6,048 bases of DNA from Lentisphaeria bacterium (GCA_030590715.1 JAUVCU010000102.1:1-6048), one strand, 5' to 3'; positions 1 to 5,779 are shown, counted from the stretch's first letter. Notes: generated from the sequence alone by a model not told the origin. Numbers and translations: made by a program.

Positions 1-1
1 A

Positions 2-247
2 CTTGACCCCCATACCGCTGTTGGTATTAAAGCGGCAGAAAAATTTAAAACGGCGGGTGTCCCCATGATTTGTCTGGCAACAGCCCATCCTGCCAAATTC
101 AGTGAAATAGTCAATAGCGCAACGGGAGTCCTGCCCCCCACTGTAGATGTACTTTCTGGAATCATGGAAGCTGAATCACGTTGCGAAATTATGGAGGCCG
201 AAGAGAAAGATATCAGAGAATATATATCCCAACACGCACTGCAGTAA
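2..247 (+). CDS. thrC: Threonine synthase, C-terminal part (5' end outside window)
   Basis: This is the 3' end of a gene for threonine synthase, the PLP-dependent enzyme that converts O-phosphohomoserine to threonine in the last step of threonine synthesis in the cytoplasm. The reading frame is open from the window edge (base 2) to TAA at 245-247 and gives 81 residues. It starts LDPHTAVGIKAA and contains ATAHPAKF at about residues 25-32; both stretches are typical of the C-terminal region of threonine synthases. The PLP-lysine domain lies upstream and cannot be seen, so an intact gene is assumed, not shown. An internal ATG at 65 is in the same frame but is not the start, because the conserved DPHTAVG motif lies before it. 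The next gene probably begins 3 bases after the stop, which suggests co-transcription. Confidence 0.88.
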   Translation, partial: LDPHTAVGIKAAEKFKTAGVPMICLATAHPAKFSEIVNSATGVLPPTVDVLSGIMEAESRCEIMEAEEKDIREYISQHALQ

Positions 248-249
248 CG

Positions 250-1149
250 TTGAAAGTGGTAACTGATATTCTTACTCGTGGTGGTTTTCCTGCTGAAAAA
301 ATGTCTGTTGACGATATTTTGTTTCACGGAGAATATAAACGTTTTGGTGTAATCAAGTTTCCTGAAGGTAATTCGGAACTGCAGGAAATCGAATGGACTG
401 AAATTAATGATGATTCGACAGTGCTTTACGAATCTGAAGTTCCGTTTCTTTTGATGCTTCTTGAGTCGGAAGATGGTCACGTTGTCGAAATTGGAACAGG
501 TGATGATCTTTGGCGATGGAGAGTTGCTGACGGTATGGAAGAAACCACATCGTGCTTCAAAGTTGAGAAGTCATTCGGTGAAATTAGATTGACAAGAGAT
601 GTGATGTCCTTTGCTGAAGAAGTTGCGATGAAGACTCAGATGTGGCGCTTCAAGTGGTATATTGCCTGGGAAATGAAAGTTGACCGCAACGATGTTATCA
701 AAGTTCCTGCAGATGTTGTTGAGCTAGACATTAAAGGCGCAAAAATTGAAGCCGCTGATCCTGAAATGCCAGCTTTTCTTATTCCAGGAGGCGAATGGGG
801 TGAAACAGCTGTAACTGAGATTGATGGTAAGGTAACTGAATTTCCATGTTTACATGCTAAAACTTCTTTTAACTTCTACCGAAAGTGGTTTAGACCGACT
901 CAAAAGAAGTATCAGGGGACTACAGTATCTCTTTCAAATATGGAACCTCATTTTTGTGAATCGTCTTCTCACTTGGGACGGAAAGAGTTCGGTACTTTAT
1001 CTCATTGGGATATGCTGAATATTTTTGATTTCTGGATGTGGGCTAATAAACAAGCGGCGAAGAATGAAGGTTCATTCGTTATTATTCCTCCTAAAGGAAG
1101 TGTTGCCGGGCAACTGCCTTCTATGAGAGGTCTTTCTCGTAAAATGTAA
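250..1149 (+). CDS. Conserved-looking protein of unknown function, 299 aa
   Basis: I do not recognise this protein. It appears soluble: no signal peptide, no convincing membrane helix, no cysteine cluster and no nucleotide-binding motif. It is acidic in its first half and rich in aromatic residues, for example MWRFKWYIAW at about residues 131-140 and FDFWMWA near residue 260. The start is uncertain. The frame is open upstream to a TTG at 181, but that would overlap thrC by 67 bases. I chose TTG at 250, three bases after the thrC stop, which fits translational coupling although no clear Shine-Dalgarno site precedes it. GTG at 256 and ATG at 301 are alternatives. The uninterrupted 300 codons, the tight junction with thrC and the terminator just downstream support a real gene at the end of the thrC transcript. 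Function should not be inferred from thrC alone. Confidence 0.75.
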   Translation: MKVVTDILTRGGFPAEKMSVDDILFHGEYKRFGVIKFPEGNSELQEIEWTEINDDSTVLYESEVPFLLMLLESEDGHVVEIGTGDDLWRWRVADGMEETTSCFKVEKSFGEIRLTRDVMSFAEEVAMKTQMWRFKWYIAWEMKVDRNDVIKVPADVVELDIKGAKIEAADPEMPAFLIPGGEWGETAVTEIDGKVTEFPCLHAKTSFNFYRKWFRPTQKKYQGTTVSLSNMEPHFCESSSHLGRKEFGTLSHWDMLNIFDFWMWANKQAAKNEGSFVIIPPKGSVAGQLPSMRGLSRKM

Positions 1150-1165
1150 TATACATTTACGCTTC

Positions 1166-1207
1166 AAAAAGAGATTATTCGTTTTAGGCGAATAGTCTCT
1201 TTTTTTA
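1166..1207 (+). terminator. Intrinsic terminator after the thrC-unknown gene unit
   Basis: An 11-bp stem (1171-1181 with 1189-1199, one G-T wobble) closes a 7-base loop and is followed by a run of T from 1200 to 1206. A-rich bases before the stem pair with the T-run, so it could also work on the other strand. It begins 17 bases after the stop codon at 1149 and separates this transcript from the metK operon. Confidence 0.88.
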
Positions 1208-1226
1208 TATAGTAAACCCGATGATT

Positions 1227-1255
1227 TTGTTTTAGTATTTTGAAGCATTTATACA
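1227..1255 (+). promoter_or_regulatory. Candidate sigma-70 promoter for the metK operon
   Basis: TTGTTT at 1227-1232 and TATACA at 1250-1255 are separated by 17 bases, a plausible -35/-10 pair matching consensus at 3 and 4 of 6 positions. Transcription would start near 1262 and give a leader of about 158 bases. The region is AT-rich, so chance matches are likely; a second, weaker pair is TTTAGA at 1283-1288 with TATATC at 1305-1310. A promoter somewhere in 1208-1340 is needed, because a strong terminator lies just upstream. Confidence 0.35.
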
Positions 1256-1259
1256 AATG
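1246..1259. promoter_or_regulatory. Inverted repeat over the candidate -10 box, possible operator
   Basis: CATTT and AAATG form a perfect 5-bp inverted repeat around ATAC and enclose the candidate -10 hexamer. A related inverted pair, AAATGA at 1255-1260 and TCATTT at 1280-1285, overlaps it downstream. The position suits a repressor site. In Proteobacteria including Desulfovibrio, SAM-cycle genes are known to be controlled by the ArsR-family SAH-responsive regulator SahR, but I cannot confirm that this matches its motif. Confidence 0.22.
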
Positions 1260-1338
1260 ATAAAGACATAAATAAAAGGTCATTTAGAATACCGCATACT
1301 TGTATATATCGGTGAGTCTCTTACGTTTACGGCTCAAG

Positions 1339-1368
1339 AATTACTTATGAAAAAAATCAAAAGTAATT
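1339..1368 (+). other. Hairpin in the metK leader
   Basis: AATTACTT at 1339-1346 pairs perfectly with 1361-1368. After one A-A mismatch, TGA at 1348-1350 pairs with TCA at 1357-1359, leaving a loop of six A. There is no T-run behind it, so it is not an intrinsic terminator. It does not match the SAM-I, SAM-II or SAH riboswitch layouts as I know them. It may simply be a stem in the untranslated leader. Confidence 0.4.
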
Positions 1369-1380
1369 ATATAAAATAAT

Positions 1381-1394
1381 GCTGTATAAACAGC
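1381..1394 (+). other. Small hairpin just before the metK ribosome binding site
   Basis: GCTGT (1381-1385) and ACAGC (1390-1394) form a perfect 5-bp stem with loop ATAA, nine bases before the Shine-Dalgarno sequence AAGGAG at 1404-1409. It leaves the binding site free and could help keep it single-stranded, or it may be chance. Confidence 0.35.
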
Positions 1395-1419
1395 GAAAAA
1401 CCCAAGGAGAAATAAGACC

Positions 1420-2604
1420 ATGAGTAAAATTCATGCAGAACATGTATTTACATCTGAGTCCGTTTCGGAAGGGCATCCGGATAAAGTCAGCGATCAAATC
1501 TCTGATGCTATTTTAGATGCTTGCCTTGCACAAGACCCGCAAAGTCGAGTTGCATGTGAAACACTCGTTACAACTGATTTAATTGTGATCTCAGGAGAGA
1601 TAACAACTCAGGCAAAAGATGTTAACTGGGAAGCAATCGCACGTGGTGTGGTTCGCGACATTGGTTACAATGACCCGAATATTGGCTTCTGTGCTGATGA
1701 CTGTAAAGTTTTTGTCTGTATCCACAGCCAATCACCAGATATCGCTCAAGGTGTTGATGAAGGTGCTGGACTGCACGTCCAACAAGGTGCTGGAGACCAG
1801 GGAATGATGTTCGGTTACGCTTCTAATGAAACGCCTGAGCTTATGCCTGCTCCTGTTCTATATTCGCACAAGATTCTTCAAGAACTTGCGCGTCTGCGTA
1901 AATCAGATAATAAATATGATTACCTCCGTCCTGACTCGAAGAGCCAGGTTTCTGTACGCTATGTAAAAGGAAAACCGACGAAAGTTGAAACAATTGTTCT
2001 TTCTCATCAGCATACTGAAACTATGGTTGCTTCAGATCTGGACCAATTGGTAAAAGACGTTGTTGCTAAAGTTATTCCAGCAGAGCTATTGAATGATGAC
2101 ATTGTTTATCACATCAACCCAACTGGTAAATTTGTTGTTGGTGGACCGCACGGAGATACAGGTCTTACAGGGCGTAAGATTATTGTTGATACATACGGTG
2201 GTGTTGGTTCACACGGTGGTGGAGCATTCTCTGGAAAAGATCCATCAAAAGTTGACCGCTCAGCTGCATACATGGGACGTTATGTTGCCAAGAATATTGT
2301 AGCTGCAGGACTTGCTGATAAATGCGAAGTTCAAGTTGCATACGCTATCGGTGTTCCGGAACCACTTTCAGTTAATGTTGATACATACGGTACTGGAAAA
2401 CTTGAGAACGATGCTCAACTTGAAGCTATCGTTCGCTCTGTTTTTGACCTTACTCCAGCTGGACTTATTGCCACTCTTAAACTTAAAGAGCCTCAAGATT
2501 GGAACTACCGTGATACTGCTGCTTATGGTCACTTCGGTCGTAACCAGTTCTCGTGGGAACAAACTGATAAAGTTGATGAACTAAAAGCTGCAGCCAGCTG
2601 CTAA
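1420..2604 (+). CDS. metK: S-adenosylmethionine synthase (methionine adenosyltransferase)
   Basis: MetK makes S-adenosylmethionine from methionine and ATP, releasing phosphate and diphosphate, and is the cell's source of the main methyl donor. The 394-residue length fits bacterial MetK (about 380-400). All hallmark motifs are visible: SEGHPDK at residues 16-22, with the histidine and aspartate used in ATP and Mg binding; the family signature GAGDQGMMFGYA at 123-134; the flexible-loop region before it; and the second signature GGGAFSGKD, the ATP phosphate-binding loop, at 266-274. The start is well supported by AAGGAG ten bases before ATG. It is the first gene of an operon with a PfkB kinase and ahcY, beginning 9 bases after it. 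The enzyme is cytoplasmic, normally a tetramer of three-domain subunits. No truncation or missing key residue is seen. Confidence 0.98.
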   Translation: MSKIHAEHVFTSESVSEGHPDKVSDQISDAILDACLAQDPQSRVACETLVTTDLIVISGEITTQAKDVNWEAIARGVVRDIGYNDPNIGFCADDCKVFVCIHSQSPDIAQGVDEGAGLHVQQGAGDQGMMFGYASNETPELMPAPVLYSHKILQELARLRKSDNKYDYLRPDSKSQVSVRYVKGKPTKVETIVLSHQHTETMVASDLDQLVKDVVAKVIPAELLNDDIVYHINPTGKFVVGGPHGDTGLTGRKIIVDTYGGVGSHGGGAFSGKDPSKVDRSAAYMGRYVAKNIVAAGLADKCEVQVAYAIGVPEPLSVNVDTYGTGKLENDAQLEAIVRSVFDLTPAGLIATLKLKEPQDWNYRDTAAYGHFGRNQFSWEQTDKVDELKAAASC

Positions 2605-2613
2605 GGAAATCTA
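2603..2613 (+). promoter_or_regulatory. Shine-Dalgarno of the kinase gene overlapping the metK stop
   Basis: AAGGA at 2603-2607 uses the last two bases of the metK TAA stop and lies six bases before the kinase ATG at 2614. The short distance suggests translational coupling of kinase to metK and fixes the start. A 5-bp stem (2586-2590 with 2595-2599) sits immediately before it, inside the last metK codons. Confidence 0.6.
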
Positions 2614-3633
2614 ATGTCTGAAAATACGATAAAAGTACTTTCTGCCGGATCTGCAATCCTCGATATTCTTATGAACGTCGAGGAGTCATTTGTTTCCGGG
2701 ATTGATGGTGAAAAGGGCGGAATGGAATTGGTTGATTCCGCTGCTATAGATGCCATGATCTCAGAAGCTGGTGCTGAAACAGTAAAAGCTCCCGGCGGAT
2801 CTGCTGCTAATACTATCAACGGTCTTGCTAAACTTGGCATGGCTACATCTCTTCTCGGTAAAATCGGGAAAGATGAAGATGGTGAATTTTATAAATCGAG
2901 CTACGAAGCTAACGGTGGTGATATTTCAAACTTCCGTTACTCTGATGCTTATACAGGGCGCTGCCTGTGTCTGGTAACACCAGATTCTGAACGTACAATG
3001 CGTACTGATCTTGGTGCGGCAATGACAATGTCTCCTTCTGACTGGGATATTGACTCTTTCAAAGGATGCACTCACGTTCATATCGAAGGGTACATGCTGT
3101 TCAACAAACCGTTGACCGATCATGTTGTTGCGTTGGCTAAGGAAGCTGGTTGTACTATCAGTCTTGACCTTGCTTCATTTGAAGTTGTTAACGTCGTGAA
3201 AGATATGCTTCCTGCACTTCTTACTGACTACGTTGATATTGTTTTTGCCAATGAAGATGAAGCTAAAGCATTTACCGGTTTTGACGAACCGGTAAAAGCT
3301 CTTGACGCACTTTCTCAATATTGTGATACTGCCGTTGTTAAAGTTGGAAAAGACGGTGCATTCCTGCATAGCGAAGGTAAAATGGCTAAAGTCTGGGCAA
3401 ACGTTGTTGAAGCTGTTGATACAACCGGTGCCGGAGATCTTTGGCAGGCAGGATTCCTTTATGGTTTCCTTCAGGGTAAATCTCTTGTTACGTGTGGTGA
3501 ATACGGTTCGGTTCTCGGAGCTGAAGTTGTTCAGGTGATGGGAGCTACTATTCCCGAAGAGCGATGGACCGTTATCAGGCAGGAATTGGCAAAAATCAAT
3601 TCTGATCATGATATCTTGGGAACAGACATTTAA
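2614..3633 (+). CDS. PfkB-family kinase, probable adenosine kinase
   Basis: This is a complete 339-residue member of the ribokinase/PfkB family. The sequence shows the first PfkB signature region starting at GGSAANT (residues 61-67) and running through GKIGKDEDG, an NxxE Mg/phosphate motif (N213, E216), and the second signature DTTGAGD at 269-275, whose GAGD forms the anion hole with Asp275 as catalytic base. The family phosphorylates sugars or nucleosides and the motifs alone do not fix the substrate. Context suggests adenosine: the gene lies between metK and ahcY, and AhcY releases adenosine, whose removal as AMP would drive SAH breakdown. This is inference; a sugar, inosine or guanosine substrate remains possible. 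It follows metK by 9 bases, with its Shine-Dalgarno overlapping the metK stop. A perfect 10-bp inverted repeat lies inside the gene at 3271-3296. Confidence 0.93.
   Translation: MSENTIKVLSAGSAILDILMNVEESFVSGIDGEKGGMELVDSAAIDAMISEAGAETVKAPGGSAANTINGLAKLGMATSLLGKIGKDEDGEFYKSSYEANGGDISNFRYSDAYTGRCLCLVTPDSERTMRTDLGAAMTMSPSDWDIDSFKGCTHVHIEGYMLFNKPLTDHVVALAKEAGCTISLDLASFEVVNVVKDMLPALLTDYVDIVFANEDEAKAFTGFDEPVKALDALSQYCDTAVVKVGKDGAFLHSEGKMAKVWANVVEAVDTTGAGDLWQAGFLYGFLQGKSLVTCGEYGSVLGAEVVQVMGATIPEERWTVIRQELAKINSDHDILGTDI
3271..3296 (+). repeat. Perfect 10-bp inverted repeat inside the kinase gene
   Basis: TTTACCGGTT at 3271-3280 and AACCGGTAAA at 3287-3296 are exact reverse complements around a 6-base loop. 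The segment encodes FTGFDEPVK, about residues 220-228. There is no following T-run, so it is not a terminator. In mRNA it would form a stable hairpin between the two halves of the kinase gene. Confidence 0.6.
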
Positions 3634-3661
3634 AAAATTAATATAATAAAGGAAAATTCTT

Positions 3662-5080
3662 ATGGAATTTCATGTAGCAGATATAAACCTTGCAGACTTT
3701 GGTCGTAAGGAACTGGATATAGCAGAGAAAGAGATGCCGGGACTAATGTCCCTTCGTGAAGAGTTTGGAGCAGAAAAGCCACTTAAAGGCGCGCGTATTG
3801 TTGGTTCACTTCACATGACAATTCAGACTGGTGTTCTTATTGAAACACTTGTTGAACTTGGTGCAGAAGTGCAGTGGGTTTCTTGTAACATCTTCTCTAC
3901 TCAGGACCACGCGGCTGCAGCTGTAGCGGTTGGACCAAACGGAACTGTTGACAATCCTAAGGGTATTCGCGTTTATGCTTATAAAGGCGAAACTCTTGAA
4001 GACTACTGGAAATTCTCAAATACAGTTATGACGTGGGCTGACGGTGGAACTCCGAACATGATCCTTGATGATGGTGGTGATGTAACTATGCTGGTTCACC
4101 TTGGTGCTGATGCTGCTAAAGACCCATCATTCCTTGATGCTAAGCCATCAAGCGAAGAAGAAGCTGTTCTATTCAAAACTATCAAAGATCAGATCGCTAT
4201 CGATAACGATTTCTACGTTAAGATTGCAGAAAACATCAAAGGTGTTTCTGAAGAAACAACGACTGGTGTTCACCGTCTTTACCAACTGGCTAAAGAGGGT
4301 AAACTTATCTTCCCTGCGTTCAACGTAAATGACTCTGTTACTAAGTCGAAATTCGATAACCTTTACGGTTGCCGTGAGTCACTTGTTGACGGAATCAAGC
4401 GTGCTACAGATGTAATGATCGCTGGAAAAGTTGGTGTTGTTCTTGGTTACGGTGATGTTGGTAAAGGTTGTGCTCAGGCTCTTAAAGGTCTTGGTGCTCG
4501 CGTTATCGTTACTGAAATCGACCCGATTTGTGCCCTTCAGGCTGCAATGGAAGGTTTCCAGGTTATGAAAATGGATGATGCTGCTAAGCTTGGTAACATC
4601 TTCGTAACAACTACTGGTAACTACCATGTTATCCAGGCTCGTCACTTTGACATGATGCCGACTGAAGCAATTGTTTGTAATATTGGTCACTTTGATAACG
4701 AGATGGAACTTGAAGCTCTTAAAGATCACGAGTGGGTTAACATTAAGCCACAGGTTGATATGGTTCTAATGCCAAGCGGAAAGCGCCTGATTGTTCTTGC
4801 TGAAGGTCGTCTGGTTAACCTTGGATGTGCAACTGGTCACCCATCATTCGTGATGTCAAACTCGTTCACAAACCAGGTTATGGCTCAGATCGAACTTTGG
4901 TGCAACACTGACCAATACGGAAAAGACGTCTACGTTCTTCCTAAGCATCTTGATGAGAAAGTAGCTCGTCTACATCTTGCTAAGATCGGTGTTGAACTTG
5001 ATGTTCTTACTGACGAGCAAGCATCATATATCGGTATCGATGCCGCTGGTCCTTATAAGCCATCTCACTACCGTTACTAA
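3662..5080 (+). CDS. ahcY: Adenosylhomocysteinase (S-adenosylhomocysteine hydrolase)
   Basis: AhcY reversibly splits S-adenosylhomocysteine into homocysteine and adenosine using tightly bound NAD, which relieves product inhibition of methyltransferases. The 472-residue protein has the full set of family features: HMTIQTG with His51, SCNIFSTQDHAAA at 74-86, Asp136/137 in LDDGGD, SEETTTG with Glu198, Lys228 and Asp232 in VTKSKFDN, Cys237, the NAD-binding loop GYGDVGKG at 262-269, His343 in IGHFD, His393 in TGHPSF, and the C-terminal Lys466 and Tyr470 that reach the NAD of a neighbouring subunit. Compared with the 432-residue human enzyme it has the roughly 40-residue insertion found in many bacterial forms, at about 150-195. 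AAAGGA eight bases before ATG supports the start. It is the last gene of the metK operon, 28 bases after the kinase, and a terminator follows. Confidence 0.98.
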   Translation: MEFHVADINLADFGRKELDIAEKEMPGLMSLREEFGAEKPLKGARIVGSLHMTIQTGVLIETLVELGAEVQWVSCNIFSTQDHAAAAVAVGPNGTVDNPKGIRVYAYKGETLEDYWKFSNTVMTWADGGTPNMILDDGGDVTMLVHLGADAAKDPSFLDAKPSSEEEAVLFKTIKDQIAIDNDFYVKIAENIKGVSEETTTGVHRLYQLAKEGKLIFPAFNVNDSVTKSKFDNLYGCRESLVDGIKRATDVMIAGKVGVVLGYGDVGKGCAQALKGLGARVIVTEIDPICALQAAMEGFQVMKMDDAAKLGNIFVTTTGNYHVIQARHFDMMPTEAIVCNIGHFDNEMELEALKDHEWVNIKPQVDMVLMPSGKRLIVLAEGRLVNLGCATGHPSFVMSNSFTNQVMAQIELWCNTDQYGKDVYVLPKHLDEKVARLHLAKIGVELDVLTDEQASYIGIDAAGPYKPSHYRY

Positions 5081-5093
5081 GATATACGTTTAA

Positions 5094-5126
5094 AGTTCCT
5101 GGTCCTAAGTTTTAAGACGAGGAACT
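5094..5126 (+). other. Imperfect hairpin in the 3' untranslated region of ahcY
   Basis: AGTTCCT (5094-5100) pairs with AGGAACT (5120-5126). After a G-G mismatch, GTC pairs with GAC (5102-5104 with 5116-5118). After a C-A mismatch, TAA pairs with TTA (5106-5108 with 5112-5114), leaving a 3-base loop. That is 13 base pairs in a symmetrical stem without a T-run. It lies between the ahcY stop and the terminator and could protect the mRNA 3' end. Confidence 0.5.
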
Positions 5127-5135
5127 GAAGCTAAT

Positions 5136-5172
5136 AAAAAAGCGCGACTGTTAATTCAGCCGCGTTTTTTTT
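5136..5172 (+). terminator. Intrinsic terminator of the metK-kinase-ahcY operon
   Basis: CGCG and CTG (5143-5146, 5148-5150) pair with CAG and CGCG (5157-5159, 5161-5164) around a 6-base loop, with one A-C mismatch. Eight T (5165-5172) follow and six A precede the stem, so it may also work for the opposite strand. It lies 55 bases after the ahcY stop. Confidence 0.9.
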
Positions 5173-5188
5173 GTGTAGACAAAAAAAT

Positions 5189-5231
5189 ACCACAGAACAA
5201 ACAGAGAGAAATAATCTGTTTGTTCTGTGGT
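5189..5231 (-). terminator. Long perfect hairpin, probable terminator for the minus-strand gene
   Basis: The 17-base arm 5189-5205 is an exact reverse complement of 5215-5231, with a 9-base loop. Read on the minus strand the stem is followed by A and then seven T (complement of 5181-5187), as in an intrinsic terminator. On the plus strand no T-run follows. It lies 18 bases beyond the stop of the PhnA-like gene, behind a first terminator. Confidence 0.75.
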
Positions 5232-5235
5232 TTAT

Positions 5236-5260
5236 AAAAAAGCGTAGGTTACGCTTTTTT
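5236..5260 (-). terminator. Bidirectional terminator overlapping the stop of the PhnA-like gene
   Basis: AAAAAAGCGTA (5236-5246) and TACGCTTTTTT (5250-5260) form an 11-bp perfect inverted repeat with a 3-base loop. The GC-containing core is five base pairs flanked by A and T runs, so it can act in both directions. On the minus strand its first arm encodes the last residues, KKA, and the stop of the PhnA-like protein. Confidence 0.75.
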
Positions 5261-5779
5261 CATGAAGCAGGTTTTAAGAACCAGCTTAGCCTTGTTGATG
5301 CGCCCTTCGATATGCTCAGGGTTCGTTGTAAGGCTGATGTTTTTTACAATCGTTCCGCGTTTCGCTATGAACGTCGTTCCCTTAACATCCAGGTCTCTGA
5401 TAAGTGTTACAGAGTCACCGTCGTTAAGAACCGTTCCGTTGCTGTCAACAGTAGGTTTTACATCTCCTGCAGTTTCCTCATCCTCAGATTCGGCCCATGC
5501 AAGTGTTTCTTCGTCAAGGTAGATCTGCTCGATTAAATCCTGAGCCCAAGCTTCAGTTGAAAGTTTTTTAAGCATACGGTAAACCATAACCTGTTCAGCC
5601 GGAACATCAGTCCATGCTGAGTCATTCAGGCAGTGCCAGTGATTCACGGTTAGTTCAGATGTTCCTTCAATTTGTCCCTTGCATGTATCGCAGAGTGTAA
5701 TTGATGCCGTTTGCGTTCCTGTAACTTCATACTCTGAAAGTGTATCTTCAGAATAGCAGAGTGCACATTGGTTGTTCAT
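5249..5779 (-). CDS. yjdM: PhnA/YjdM-family zinc-ribbon protein
   Basis: The 176-residue product belongs to the PhnA-like family (YjdM in E. coli). It has an N-terminal zinc ribbon with cysteine pairs at residues 5/8 and 30/33, a middle helical, acidic segment (about 60-105), and the C-terminal PhnA domain from about 107: VDSNGTVLNDGDSVTLI, then KRGTIVKNI, and ending LVLKTCFMKKA. The name 'alkylphosphonate utilisation protein' is historical; the biochemical role is not established and no phosphonate genes are nearby. It is longer than E. coli YjdM (111 residues) because of the middle segment. The frame is open upstream to an ATG at 5887, but the zinc ribbon begins right after ATG at 5779, which has AAGG at the right distance, so the shorter start is preferred. 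It converges on ahcY. Confidence 0.9.
   Translation of the reverse strand: MNNQCALCYSEDTLSEYEVTGTQTASITLCDTCKGQIEGTSELTVNHWHCLNDSAWTDVPAEQVMVYRMLKKLSTEAWAQDLIEQIYLDEETLAWAESEDEETAGDVKPTVDSNGTVLNDGDSVTLIRDLDVKGTTFIAKRGTIVKNISLTTNPEHIEGRINKAKLVLKTCFMKKA

Noticed and set aside
181..249. Upstream extension of the unknown gene to TTG at 181
   Set aside because: It would overlap thrC by 67 bases in another frame, and the extra residues look like a frame shadow; however, a GGAAG lies 10 bases before it, so it is not fully excluded.
1347..1379. Ten-codon leader peptide in the metK 5' region as an attenuator
   Set aside because: It has no ribosome binding site, no run of methionine or other regulatory codons, and the hairpin around it has no T-run.
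1208..1419. SAM or SAH riboswitch upstream of metK
   Set aside because: I looked for the conserved cores of the SAM-I, SAM-II and SAH types and did not recognise them; a covariance search could overrule this.
2093..2584. Two plus-strand frames (2093-2302 and 2312-2584) within metK
   Set aside because: Out-of-frame shadows of metK without start signals or recognisable composition.
3175..3609. 144-codon open frame on the minus strand inside the kinase gene
   Set aside because: It lies wholly antisense to a well-supported PfkB gene, has no ribosome binding site or family resemblance, and is explained by the codon pattern of the real gene.
4379..4729. 116-codon open frame on the minus strand inside ahcY
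   Set aside because: It is antisense to the highly conserved NAD-binding region of AhcY, has low-complexity composition and no start signals.
5171..5536. 121-codon plus-strand frame beginning in the terminator region
   Set aside because: It runs through two terminator hairpins and is antisense to the PhnA-like gene, whose zinc ribbon and C-terminal motifs are clear.
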